Source: a virus | DNA length: 64,000 nucleotides | IMG/VR virus record: IMGVR_UViG_3300031857_000076 | Coordinates: 1 to 64,000 of that record | Strand: one strand, 5' to 3' | Shown: positions 28,861-36,621 of the stretch, in pieces | Layout: each line of letters starts with the position of its first letter | Numbering within the stretch: the first letter of the stretch is position 1 | The notes under the pieces: model-generated | The model's database searches: none | What the model saw: only the letters and a program-made list of their open reading frames with translations | What the model was told of the DNA's origin: nothing | Program-made: the position numbers and the translations under genes

Positions 28861-29426
28861 GTCCAAAAGTAATCGCGGTATTCAACCATTTGTTTGAGAA
28901 TGCTAGTGTCTGTTTGAGCAATCAGTGCTTCAACTTTATTAAGTTCACCATAAAGTTCATCATAAGTTTTATTTTTTAATTCTGGTGGCAGAGGATGTGG
29001 AGGATACAAAACGTCTCGCTGCGCTTCACAATTTGGCCTGCCTTCTTCAATCCAATGAACAGCAGAATCAAGCCAGTTCTTGAATTTGCGATGTTCGGGT
29101 GTGCCATCCCAATCTACAAAAGAAGATTCAGCCTCTTTCTTAAACGAAAGAATCATGGCAAAATTAACCTCAACAATTAAATTAGAGATGTCGCTCCACT
29201 GACGAGGAATAACCTTGCGAATATCCTTATGACATGGCTTGAAAAAACGATAAACTTTCCAGTATAGTTCTCGACATGGCCATTTGATATGAATTGAGAA
29301 CCAATGAGGCGCAGTTTCGCGCATCCAATACTGAATTGGATATTGTTTCTTAATGTTTTTGCGCCAAGTTTCCCAACCCTCCCATGTTTGAGAAGCTGGA
29401 ACAGGGTACCAAAATTTGTTTTTCAT
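28857..29426 (-). CDS. conserved phage hypothetical protein (189 aa)
   Basis: Starts MKNKFWYPVPASQTWEGWET; Trp-rich, with a central KDIRKVIPRQWSDISNLIVE and C-terminal WIEEGRPNCEAQRDVLYPPH. Resembles hypothetical proteins of large aquatic phages; no catalytic motif stands out. The promoter at 29433-29460 places the -10 6 bp before the ATG. Confidence 0.74.
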   Translation of the reverse strand: MKNKFWYPVPASQTWEGWETWRKNIKKQYPIQYWMRETAPHWFSIHIKWPCRELYWKVYRFFKPCHKDIRKVIPRQWSDISNLIVEVNFAMILSFKKEAESSFVDWDGTPEHRKFKNWLDSAVHWIEEGRPNCEAQRDVLYPPHPLPPELKNKTYDELYGELNKVEALIAQTDTSILKQMVEYRDYFWT

Positions 29427-29432
29427 GCTTAC

Positions 29433-29460
29433 ATTATGCGGAGATTGCTTGCTTTGTCAA
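29433..29460 (-). promoter_or_regulatory. sigma70-type promoter
   Basis: Minus strand TTGACA (29455-29460), 16 bp, CATAAT (29433-29438), 6 bp before the ATG at 29426. Inside the end of the UV endonuclease gene. Confidence 0.75.
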
Positions 29461-30345
29461 CTCACGAATGCGGAAAATAGCTTGGCATTTGTGTTTGAGT
29501 TCCACATCAAAATAAACATCACGGCCATAGTTGTTGGGAATTGAAACTGGCATGTCAGCATGTTTACGAGTGCCATCAATGCCTTCGCTGTAGTGAAACA
29601 GTGGAGTAGTTGGCCAAGTTTCGTAAGCAAGATTGAATGCTTCCTCTGCTGCTAGATTGTCATGCAAGATGCTGTGATGCAAAGAGTCGTAAGTGATGGG
29701 GATGTTGCGAGAACCGTAGAAATACTTGACAAGATTCTTGATGCCCCAAACACCTTTGGCATTGTCATTGTTCTCAAGCACAAGGCGTTGACGAATATTG
29801 TCTGGCAGTTGATCGTAAACGCGCAATACCTTGTCTGCAATGGTTTGAGGGTCGCCATCCTGTCTAACATGTATGTTGAGCGGCGAACGATAGTCTTGAG
29901 GAAGACCAAGCAAGTCAAACACTTCTGCATGTTGCTGTAGGTCAAGGATGCTGTTATTGATGCATTCTGGATTGTCAGACGATAGTGTGATGTATTCGCT
30001 AGGATGAGCAGACAAGCGAAGAGGATGCTGCGCCAAAAGTTGCTTGATAGAGTCACAAACACTACGGATAGCAGCGATGTTGGGCAGGTCTGCAATGCGC
30101 AGATTGACGTTCTTGTGCGTCAATACTGGAGCAAGAGAAGAGGACAAGCGATAGCCTTGAATGTTGTTAAGCTGACAGAAGCGAATAGTATTGAGCGTCA
30201 TCTTGAAATTGTGCAAGATGCGCTCGGAAAGCTCGCTGATAGCAGCGTTGAATGGCAGCTTGGCAAACTGCGTATAAGTCATAGAGCGAAAGCTCTGCCC
30301 GTTATCAGACAATGTTTTTGAGATGCAGCAAAGGGATAGGTTCAT
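29434..30345 (-). CDS. UV damage endonuclease UvdE/UvsE-like (303 aa)
   Basis: TIM-barrel DNA repair enzyme that nicks 5' of UV photoproducts. Landmarks: RLSAHPSEYITLSSDNP (His in SAHP), LNIHVRQDGD, RLVLENNDNAKGVWGI (metal Glu and Asn) and PITYDSLHHSILHD, followed by FHYSEG and RKHADMP. These follow the order of metal ligands in the family; length fits (about 300). Start set at the ATG 5 bp below the -10 of the promoter at 30351-30378. Confidence 0.9.
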   Translation of the reverse strand: MNLSLCCISKTLSDNGQSFRSMTYTQFAKLPFNAAISELSERILHNFKMTLNTIRFCQLNNIQGYRLSSSLAPVLTHKNVNLRIADLPNIAAIRSVCDSIKQLLAQHPLRLSAHPSEYITLSSDNPECINNSILDLQQHAEVFDLLGLPQDYRSPLNIHVRQDGDPQTIADKVLRVYDQLPDNIRQRLVLENNDNAKGVWGIKNLVKYFYGSRNIPITYDSLHHSILHDNLAAEEAFNLAYETWPTTPLFHYSEGIDGTRKHADMPVSIPNNYGRDVYFDVELKHKCQAIFRIRELTKQAISA

Positions 30346-30350
30346 AGTAA

Positions 30351-30378
30351 ACAGTAACCCATGCTTGTCTTTTGTCAA
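30351..30378 (-). promoter_or_regulatory. sigma70-type promoter
   Basis: Minus strand TTGACA (30373-30378), 16 bp, TACTGT (30351-30356), 5 bp before the UvdE-like start at 30345. Confidence 0.7.
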
Positions 30379-30806
30379 GATAAGATTTTTTCAGGGTCGC
30401 GCTCTTTGGAGCCTTTTTCTGTTGAGGTCCAAGATTCAAAATCAATTAAAAACAATTTGCCGTCATCAGACTCTACCACATTTTTCCACCGAATGTCATT
30501 GTGATGAATTCCATAAACATGAACTAATTCATGATTCATATTTTGGATTTGAGTTTTAAACTTTTTTCTCTCTGGTGGAAGGTATTTTAAATTTAACGAT
30601 TGGCCAACATATTTAGTGACAATCACTCTATCATCTATGGAACTTGCCAATAATTTTGGCACAAACTCGCAAGACTCCAGTATTCTGTAAGCATCTAGTT
30701 CTCTTATGAATTTGCCATTTGTTTTTAGGTATTTAAAAACAGCAGTTTCTCCGCGCCAGTTTCCTAACTCTACCTTCTCTGTTGAAACACCTTTTTTAAA
30801 CTGCAT
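30375..30806 (-). CDS. small protein-kinase-fold protein (143 aa)
   Basis: Contains GIHHNDIRWKNVV (about residues 99-111), the HxDxxxxN catalytic loop, and LFLIDFESW, a DF-E metal motif, with RVIVTKYVGQSLNL as hinge. The N-lobe seems reduced: RGETAVFKYL may supply the ATP-binding Lys and a RELDAYRIL helix the Glu. At 143 residues it is about half a canonical kinase, close to RIO or lipopolysaccharide-kinase-like mini kinases. Substrate unknown. It follows the sigma factor gene, sharing a base. Confidence 0.75.
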   Translation of the reverse strand: MQFKKGVSTEKVELGNWRGETAVFKYLKTNGKFIRELDAYRILESCEFVPKLLASSIDDRVIVTKYVGQSLNLKYLPPERKKFKTQIQNMNHELVHVYGIHHNDIRWKNVVESDDGKLFLIDFESWTSTEKGSKERDPEKILS

Positions 30807-31393
30807 TAGTAGTTTGGCTCTTCGCAGAGGATTCTGCTGACTTCCTCTTTGATTTTTTTGATCATGCGGTGTTTAGCAATGTAAACTGTGCCACAGTTCA
30901 CTTTGTATTTCTTCATCAACTGATCATTATTTAGTTGGTTAAAATGCATATCGCAAAAGATCATATAGTCTTTGCTCTTGTGAACTTTGCCAAGATTTTT
31001 CAAAGCTTGAACAAAGAGTTTTTGCTGATAATTATTCTCAAGTTTTGCATCAAGGTCTTGATTCTCGTCTGGCTGCATTTCCATGAGAAGATCGTCGCCA
31101 GTTGTAACATGCTTGTGCTGACGTTGATTGCGGCGAATAATGTCAACCATTCTCCACTTGGCAAATGTTGTGACCCAAGAATAAATGTTTCCCTTTGACG
31201 AGTCGAACTTATTTTCGCGAAAGTAATTCGCCATTGAAATGAAAACCTCTTGAACAACATCATCCACATCTTGTGATGGAAGTTTGTATGAGTGGGCCAA
31301 TGTTTTTAAATACTCATTAAATTGTTCAAAAAATGCATTCCAGCTTTGGCTGTTATTCCAATCGGAGAGTTGACGCTCTTGTAGTTCGCTCAT
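30806..31393 (-). CDS. ECF-like sigma-70 factor (195 aa)
   Basis: Region 2 is clear: DVDDVVQEVFISMANYF (about 42-58), FDSSKGNIYSWVTTFAKWRM and VDIIRRNQR, typical sigma2 with a core-binding helix and -10 recognition helix. A charged linker leads to a sigma4-like C-terminal helix-turn-helix (NNDQLMKKYKVNCGTVYIAK then HRMIKKI). The two-domain build is that of ECF factors. It could direct phage or host transcription; the AAGTGTAA motif is one candidate target. Confidence 0.85.
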   Translation of the reverse strand: MSELQERQLSDWNNSQSWNAFFEQFNEYLKTLAHSYKLPSQDVDDVVQEVFISMANYFRENKFDSSKGNIYSWVTTFAKWRMVDIIRRNQRQHKHVTTGDDLLMEMQPDENQDLDAKLENNYQQKLFVQALKNLGKVHKSKDYMIFCDMHFNQLNNDQLMKKYKVNCGTVYIAKHRMIKKIKEEVSRILCEEPNY

Positions 31394-31399
31394 TAGTCT

Positions 31400-31624
31400 T
31401 TAGTTTAGTGGTCTGAATTTGGAAAGCTCGTCTTGCAAAGAAGAGTATTTCTTGTGAGAGTGCCAGATTTCAATGTCTTTACCAGTGGTATAGACTCCTT
31501 GAGTAGTGGCTACGCTTGTGTTTGGCGGAATGAAAAGCTCTGGAGGTTGCTGTTCCAGATTCCTTTCGGGAATGTATTTTTGGCAACATCCGCAAATCAT
31601 TAATGCTAGAATAGTCTTTTTCAT
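31400..31624 (-). CDS. small lipoprotein-like exported protein (74 aa)
   Basis: N-terminal MKKTILALMICGCCQK has a basic start, hydrophobic core and Cys residues that could serve as lipobox (ICGC). The mature part is Pro/Thr-rich (QQPPELFIPPNTSVATTQ). Stop and start overlap with 31621-31869 upstream (ATGA). Size, lipobox and partner would suit an outer-membrane spanin; this is inference. Confidence 0.62.
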   Translation of the reverse strand: MKKTILALMICGCCQKYIPERNLEQQPPELFIPPNTSVATTQGVYTTGKDIEIWHSHKKYSSLQDELSKFRPLN

Positions 31625-31869
31625 TTTTTTAAATCTTGTAGGAAGATGTGCATTTTTTGCTGCTCTTCAATAATTTCTTCATCGAATTCAGTGGCTCTTT
31701 TCTGGCCTTCGGGAGTGGGTATTTGACGCGCTTGATTTCTTTGAGAGGTTAGTTTATCAATCCTGTTGTCAAACTTCTCCAAAATATCGAAAAGAAAGGA
31801 TTTATTACGCAACTTGAAGTATTCAACCGCAAGCTGCAATAACAAAGGAATTGCGTCCAATATTTTCAC
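31621..31869 (-). CDS. helical/coiled-coil protein, possible spanin partner (82 aa, GTG start)
   Basis: Start at the GTG overlapping the upstream stop as GTGA (31866-31869). Residues 1-25 are hydrophobic to amphipathic (ILDAIPLLLQLAVEYF); the rest is a charged coiled coil (FDILEKFDNRIDKLTSQRNQ, then EEIIEEQQKMHIFLQDLKK). With the overlapping lipoprotein-like gene it resembles an Rz/Rz1 pair, though the membrane helix is weak. Confidence 0.6.
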   Translation of the reverse strand: MKILDAIPLLLQLAVEYFKLRNKSFLFDILEKFDNRIDKLTSQRNQARQIPTPEGQKRATEFDEEIIEEQQKMHIFLQDLKK

Positions 31870-32063
31870 GGCTGCTTTTTGAGAGCATTGAAAATCACTT
31901 TTTCCTCTTGGCCAACCTCGCACTCGCAAATGTAGCCACCAATATGTTTGGCACAATCTAAGGCCCAAACATACGCATCAGAGAAATACTGATCATAAGA
32001 GGCTTGATGCTCGCCCTTTTGACTATAAACTGAATACCACTTAACGCCTGATTTGTTTTCCAT
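31866..32063 (-). CDS. hypothetical protein (65 aa)
   Basis: Starts MENKSGVKWYSVYSQKGEHQ; compact alpha/beta with a Cys-x-Cys (ICECEVGQ). No family recognised. Two bases after the stop of the 32065 gene. Confidence 0.68.
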   Translation of the reverse strand: MENKSGVKWYSVYSQKGEHQASYDQYFSDAYVWALDCAKHIGGYICECEVGQEEKVIFNALKKQP

Positions 32064-32064
32064 G

Positions 32065-32316
32065 TTATTGCTTGTTGATTTTGGTCATCTTGATAAGGGA
32101 GTCGTGAATCATGTGACGGGTTTCCCAATCAATGATGCGACCATTTTCTTCTTTTGGAAGCTCGGACACTACTTGTTCCAAGTCCAAACCAAATGCCGAA
32201 CAAAGGGCTTTGACTTTGCGAAGAACGCCGATTTCCTTATACTTGAGGATTGCCCAACAGAGGTCAATCTGTTCGGGTCCGCTTTTTTCAATTGCCTTGG
32301 CAATGGTGTTGCTCAT
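32065..32316 (-). CDS. hypothetical protein (83 aa)
   Basis: Starts MSNTIAKAIEKSGPEQIDLC; helical, ending RHMIHDSLIKMTKINKQ. No family recognised. First gene after the promoter at 32364-32391, with an unusually long AT-rich leader of about 40 bases. Confidence 0.7.
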   Translation of the reverse strand: MSNTIAKAIEKSGPEQIDLCWAILKYKEIGVLRKVKALCSAFGLDLEQVVSELPKEENGRIIDWETRHMIHDSLIKMTKINKQ

Positions 32317-32361
32317 AGGTTTTATTTATTTTTTATTTGTTTGTGGTTGTGTTGTTGTTAA

Positions 32362-33285
32362 CTATTCTACAATGAGAAGGATTTTTGTCAAGGTTTCTTT
32401 TACCTCTTCTGCTGCTTTTTCTTTCCAGACTCGCAAACAATAGTCGCGAATTTCTGGCATTTGAAATTGAGTTTTTAGTGCGAGTTCTTGCTCATTACCA
32501 ATAATGCAATAAGGAGGTACGTCATAACCAGACATGGCAATGGTGTTTTTACACTCATAATCGAATAGAGTAAGAACGCTATAATTGAGAGCTTCATAGA
32601 ATCGGTTAGCCAAACAATTATAGTTGACATGGTTAATCTCGTCCTCAATGTAGAGACTAGAGTAGAAAGCAGAGAGTCCTTCTTTTGACCAGTTGATTCG
32701 ATCAATGAATGGGCCGTTGACCTCAATTGCGTTAAATTTTTCACGGTTTTTTTGGTGTGTTGAAACAGTTACTTTGCCTTTTAAATATTTACGGAATGAG
32801 ACTTCGCGATTCTTGCGAAAAGAACCATAATAAATGCATCCTTCTTTTGGGGCCGTTGTTTCTTTGGGGTCAAAAACTAGACAGTTCAAATTAACAAAGT
32901 GCCAACCGTTCAAATATTTTTCTACGATTTTAGAAATGCTGCCACCATGATTGGCAATAACTTCGTAGCGACGACCTTCTTTCACTCCCATCCACAAAGC
33001 TCTTGGTTCGCCAAGGTTGTATTCGTTTGTGATGTAAAAGATTTTTGCTTCTGGACTAGCTTTTAGCCAAGCGTAGTCAACGTAAGAATAGTGACTTGCA
33101 TGATTAAAAATGATTCGGTCATAGCCACCTTTAATGTTGTCGTTGACTGTTGGATAGCTCCAGATGAGGTCAGCCTCATGGCCGCTTTGAATCAAAAAGT
33201 CTTTGATCTTTTTGGCATTTAGCCAGTGAAGATTTTGAGGTTCTTTCAGCGAACCTTTGTGAGAATCAATAATTAAATATTTCAT
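32362..33285 (-). CDS. putative GT-B-like glycosyltransferase (307 aa)
   Basis: Starts MKYLIIDSHKGSLKEPQNLH. The order of segments, an N-terminal Rossmann-like half (DRIIFNHASHYSYVDYAWL, KIFYITNEYNLGEP), a middle CIYYGSFRKNREVSFRKYL and a C-terminal NRFYEALNYSVLTLFDYECK, fits a GT-B fold in which the last segment contacts the nucleotide sugar. No DxD or family signature is certain. Context: in the same strand-run as a sulfotransferase. Confidence 0.55.
   Translation of the reverse strand: MKYLIIDSHKGSLKEPQNLHWLNAKKIKDFLIQSGHEADLIWSYPTVNDNIKGGYDRIIFNHASHYSYVDYAWLKASPEAKIFYITNEYNLGEPRALWMGVKEGRRYEVIANHGGSISKIVEKYLNGWHFVNLNCLVFDPKETTAPKEGCIYYGSFRKNREVSFRKYLKGKVTVSTHQKNREKFNAIEVNGPFIDRINWSKEGLSAFYSSLYIEDEINHVNYNCLANRFYEALNYSVLTLFDYECKNTIAMSGYDVPPYCIIGNEQELALKTQFQMPEIRDYCLRVWKEKAAEEVKETLTKILLIVE
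32364..32391 (-). promoter_or_regulatory. sigma70-type promoter
   Basis: Minus strand TTGACA (32386-32391), 16 bp, TAGAAT (32364-32369). Start of the next gene is 47 bp away, so this message has a leader. Confidence 0.68.
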
Positions 33286-33536
33286 TGAGGAAAGAATTCG
33301 ATTGCTAAACGGCCAAGATTATCTTCAAAATGAGCATAGCCCTCAAAGATGATGCGGTCTTGAATAACAATAGTTTTGTAAAGCTCAAAAGGAAACTCGC
33401 CTCGATCTGGAACTTTAACACTGTGAACTGCTGCGTTTCCGCCAGCGTGTTCAATCGTGCAGTTCTCAAATTCTTTTTCCATCCAATCAAGATGGGCTTG
33501 ATTGTTTGCGCCAATGATTTTAATTTTACCAGTCAT
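33282..33536 (-). CDS. hypothetical protein (84 aa)
   Basis: Starts MTGKIKIIGANNQAHLDWME; beta-rich with GYAHFEDNLGRLAIEFFPQ at the end. ATGA overlap with the putative glycosyltransferase (33282-33285). Function unknown. Confidence 0.68.
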   Translation of the reverse strand: MTGKIKIIGANNQAHLDWMEKEFENCTIEHAGGNAAVHSVKVPDRGEFPFELYKTIVIQDRIIFEGYAHFEDNLGRLAIEFFPQ

Positions 33537-33544
33537 GTCTTACC

Positions 33545-34201
33545 TTAATAGGTATATTTGAATGTGTCAATGTCTTTTTCAAAGATTTTTTCAACTATCT
33601 TTTTTGTATTGGAATTGTAATAGTCTTTATAATCTGATCTTTTGCTTGCGTTTTCGTGCGGAATATCTGGATTAATGTGTTTGATTTCGCAAAGATCAAG
33701 CATTTCTTTAAAATCATTTTTAATATTTTCGAAACGAAGAATAAAATTAGGCTGAAATGCGCCTTCGAACCACTCAACTTGTTGATGAGTAGCAATAAAA
33801 TCTTTTGTATTATTTGCGTAATTTTCACTCATAATTTCGCAAAAATCTTCGAAAGATGCGTCATTTGATCTTTGATAAAGATTGCCTAGTTTTTTTTCTT
33901 TGGCATACTGAAATAAGGAAACTGTACGATCAAATGGATTTCTAACTACAGAAAAAGACATGTAATTGTGAACCATTGAACCAAAAATTTGATAAATTTC
34001 GTTTGGTTTAACGTGCGTAGTCGAGACTCGTTGATTATATGGGTTTCTTTTAAAGAAAACATCATGAAAGGTTTTTTCATGTTTTTTAATCAAATTAAGA
34101 TCGCCAAGGTGAGAATAGATAGAAGTGCTGGCGTTTTTAGGAACACGAATAAAAATCATGCTCCAAATCCATTTATGCTTGCATGGAGAAAATTCCATCA
34201 T
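33545..34201 (-). CDS. sulfotransferase family 2 protein (218 aa)
   Basis: PAPS-binding landmarks: the 5'-phosphosulfate loop FIRVPKNASTSIYSHL (about residues 17-32) and the 3'-phosphate segment FSVVRNPFDRTVSLFQY (about 83-99). Matches the carbohydrate sulfotransferase family (Sulfotransfer_2), which moves sulfate from PAPS to sugars or Tyr. The catalytic base in such enzymes is a His or Glu between these motifs; THVKPNE (about 62) is a candidate. Start at the ATGATG whose first ATG overlaps the upstream stop. One of three sulfotransferases here. Confidence 0.85.
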   Translation of the reverse strand: MMEFSPCKHKWIWSMIFIRVPKNASTSIYSHLGDLNLIKKHEKTFHDVFFKRNPYNQRVSTTHVKPNEIYQIFGSMVHNYMSFSVVRNPFDRTVSLFQYAKEKKLGNLYQRSNDASFEDFCEIMSENYANNTKDFIATHQQVEWFEGAFQPNFILRFENIKNDFKEMLDLCEIKHINPDIPHENASKRSDYKDYYNSNTKKIVEKIFEKDIDTFKYTY

Positions 34202-34716
34202 GGCTTCTTCCAAAGAGAATAAGATAAATGCTCTCTAATATCTTTTATAGGAATCAGTGAAATCTCATCTTTGCGGCCTTTTCGCTGATAAATGCGATAC
34301 ACTGCCTCACCAGAACTCTCAACCTTATCAGAGAAGTCCACGTTCTTTTCGCAGAAATCTAACAAAGCTTGTCTCCTAACAATTAAGAAATTCTTCTCTT
34401 GTTCAAAAGCAATCAAATCAGCACTGCCGCGAAGCCAACCCTCTTTGCCAGCCACATTCGCGAACTCTACCCACAAATATTTATCGTTTGTATTTGAGTC
34501 TGTGCGTTTCACTTTCTTTTGAGCTTTAACATCAAAAGAAACAGTGCCGTGTTTTTTGTGGTCTAAATAAACATCAACATGGGAGAGTTGTTGTTTGCGG
34601 TCTGCTTTTAAGACTTTCCAACCTCGTTTTTCAGCCATTTCTGAAAAAAGAGTTTCGGCAGAGTATCCTGAATCGGAACATTGGCCATTATAGTCAAACT
34701 GATTACGGTATTTCAT
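34198..34716 (-). CDS. putative PD-(D/E)xK-fold nuclease (172 aa)
   Basis: LFSEMAEKRGWKVLKAD, then HVDVYLDHKKHGTVSFDVKA (about residues 46-65) gives the pattern D ... D-x-K of a restriction-endonuclease-like core, followed by WVEFANVAGKEGWLRGSADL. Such proteins act as phage nucleases or DNA-modification-linked enzymes. The match is by pattern only. Overlaps the sulfotransferase by 4 bases and the upstream gene by 14. Confidence 0.55.
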   Translation of the reverse strand: MKYRNQFDYNGQCSDSGYSAETLFSEMAEKRGWKVLKADRKQQLSHVDVYLDHKKHGTVSFDVKAQKKVKRTDSNTNDKYLWVEFANVAGKEGWLRGSADLIAFEQEKNFLIVRRQALLDFCEKNVDFSDKVESSGEAVYRIYQRKGRKDEISLIPIKDIREHLSYSLWKKP

Positions 34717-35227
34717 AATATGCGAAGTCTTCTATGGTTTTAAATTTAAAAAGTTTTTGGGCAATTGCAATGAATTGTCTTTTTTTATGTTTTCTGCGCA
34801 CGTTTCCAGCTATATATTTTACATTATATTTGGCCTTAATCAACTGAAAAATTCCAAAAGCTGATTGTTGAAAAAGGTTCCAATTAAAATATCTCGAAGC
34901 AGCAAAAACAAATTCGCATGTGTGTTGTGGTTTGATGATTTGTTCTAGTTCTTTTGGAATTTCAAGTGTTTTTAAGCCAATATCAAAAGATATGAATCCA
35001 ATAAAGCGATTGTCTTGCAATACATAGAATATTTTCGTTTGATCAATTAGGTATTTAAAATGTTCGTCGTATTTGGTTTTTTGCTCAGAAAGAGTTTTGT
35101 ATTTGAAGTCTAATGGCCTAGAGCGATTGAAGAATTCCAAATAAACAAGCAGCAGTTTTTGCCTTTCGTCCTCACTTCCTAAAAATTCGTGTAATTTATA
35201 GTTTGAACCGTTATTATTTTTAGTCAT
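34703..35227 (-). CDS. putative GNAT-type acetyltransferase (174 aa)
   Basis: Start at the ATG of MTKNNNGSNYKLHEF (35225-35227), which overlaps the divergent tail gene's ATG in the palindrome CATG. Contains KIFYVLQDNRFIGFISFD (about 74-91), the beta4-type strand of GNAT folds, and a C-terminal KYIAGNVRRKHKKRQFIA resembling the CoA-site region followed by LFKFKTIEDFAYYEI. Acceptor unknown. A fold-level guess. Confidence 0.55.
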   Translation of the reverse strand: MTKNNNGSNYKLHEFLGSEDERQKLLLVYLEFFNRSRPLDFKYKTLSEQKTKYDEHFKYLIDQTKIFYVLQDNRFIGFISFDIGLKTLEIPKELEQIIKPQHTCEFVFAASRYFNWNLFQQSAFGIFQLIKAKYNVKYIAGNVRRKHKKRQFIAIAQKLFKFKTIEDFAYYEIP

Positions 35228-36242
35228 GCCCATTAACAACAAAGTTTCTAAAGACTTACTTGATTTAGAGCCAACAGCCGTTTTAGAGTTTTACAAAATC
35301 TATTACGATACGGTTAATGAGCCAGACTCTTTCTTCCCGTTCCATCCATGCTCTAATGGATTACAAGGCAAGATTGTGTTGAATAACATTGCTTATGTGC
35401 CTTTGGCAGTTGAAGTTGAGGATTTTGAAACAAATATTTTCAATCGAATCAGTCGTCCAAAGATTAGAATCAGCAATGAACAGTTGGTAATTAGTCAGAT
35501 TTTGCGCCGAAAAAACGATTTTAAATTCGCAAAACTAGAAAGAATTAAAATTTTTGTTAAATACATTGACGATGTAAATTTTGAAGGAGGCATTAATCCT
35601 TATGGAGTTGCAGACCCAAATTCTGAAATTTCTCGCGACTCTTATGTAATTTCTCAAAAGACACAAGAAAACAAGTCTCTTGTGGAGTTTGAATTGACTG
35701 CTCCATTTGACTTGGAAAACTTTTCCATCCCTGGAAGATTGGTGATGGGAAGATACTGTTATTGGCAGTATCGCGGATTGGGATGTCACTATTTTGGTGC
35801 TCCAGTTTGCCAAGAAGATGACACGCCATTTACTTATGTTCCAACTGGCAGCTTTAACTTTCAAAGCAGTAGTAATGAGTGGACCTATAATATAACCTAC
35901 AATCCAGGAATGATTGTTTATGTTTCTACTCCGAAAGACCCGTTTAGAACTTGGTATGTTTGCACACAAACGCATGTAGCAACAGAAAACAACATGCCTG
36001 GCCTTGATGACGCTCCTTGGGAAAAAGATGGCTGTTCCAAGTCTATTGGAGCTTGCAAAAAGCGGTTTTATAATTCCACCCTATCTTATAGCGGTATTTC
36101 TGGCTCTCAAACGGTTACTGGCTCCGTTTATAATCCTGTTCCTAGCGCTCAAACAGCTAGTTTAGGCGCATTTTATCTGCCATTTGGGGGCTTTCCAGCC
36201 ACAGACAATTATCAATATGGACAATCCTATCGTCAAAAATAA
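35226..36242 (+). CDS. phage minor tail protein L-like (338 aa)
   Basis: The segment RYCYWQYRGLGCHYFGAPVC (Cys178, Cys187, Cys195) and a later GCSKSIGACKKRF (Cys270, Cys277) match the Cys pattern of lambda gpL, whose tail-tip form holds an iron-sulfur cluster. The first 170 residues hold the beta-rich L domain; a Ser/Gly-rich tail ends the protein. It opens the tail-tip operon L-K-I-J in the lambda order. No clear promoter or Shine-Dalgarno; a weak GTGTAATTTA lies at 35190. The gene overlaps the next by 26 bases. Confidence 0.87.
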   Translation: MPINNKVSKDLLDLEPTAVLEFYKIYYDTVNEPDSFFPFHPCSNGLQGKIVLNNIAYVPLAVEVEDFETNIFNRISRPKIRISNEQLVISQILRRKNDFKFAKLERIKIFVKYIDDVNFEGGINPYGVADPNSEISRDSYVISQKTQENKSLVEFELTAPFDLENFSIPGRLVMGRYCYWQYRGLGCHYFGAPVCQEDDTPFTYVPTGSFNFQSSSNEWTYNITYNPGMIVYVSTPKDPFRTWYVCTQTHVATENNMPGLDDAPWEKDGCSKSIGACKKRFYNSTLSYSGISGSQTVTGSVYNPVPSAQTASLGAFYLPFGGFPATDNYQYGQSYRQK

Positions 36243-36621
36243 AAGCTTTAAAAAAATTCTGGAGTCTGTTCGTGAGCATTGTGATAGATATTTCTCGTTA
36301 GAGTGCTGCGGTTTTGTTGGCAAAAATGGCAAAGACTATATAGTGCAGTTTGTTAATAATCGCTCACCAAATCCAAAACAGTTTTTTTGTGTTGATCCTT
36401 TGGACTATTTGAGGTTCAAAAACGAAAACGAATTTATTTCATTGATTCACTCTCACCCTGATGGAGACGAGTCTTTTTCAGAAATGGACCAAGCAAATTC
36501 AGAGGCTACTTGTTTGCCGTCCATTATTTACTCACTCCAAACTAAGAAATTTGCAATTTATGAGCCAAAAGAGCATGAAGTTGATGTAAATACTCTTAAT
36601 AAGGTAAAAGGCTTCTTATGA
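36217..36621 (+). CDS. tail assembly protein K-like, JAB/MPN peptidase (134 aa)
   Basis: JAMM zinc motif: SLECCGFVG (Glu29) and HSHPDGDESFSEMD (His78, His80, Ser87, Asp91), the E ... HxHP-x7-S-x2-D of MPN+ metalloproteases. Lambda gpK has this domain followed by NlpC/P60; here only the JAB part remains. Proposed roles are tail-tip assembly and wall degradation. Start at the internal ATG 36217, inside the L gene's end; ATGA overlap with the next gene. Confidence 0.88.
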   Translation: MDNPIVKNKSFKKILESVREHCDRYFSLECCGFVGKNGKDYIVQFVNNRSPNPKQFFCVDPLDYLRFKNENEFISLIHSHPDGDESFSEMDQANSEATCLPSIIYSLQTKKFAIYEPKEHEVDVNTLNKVKGFL

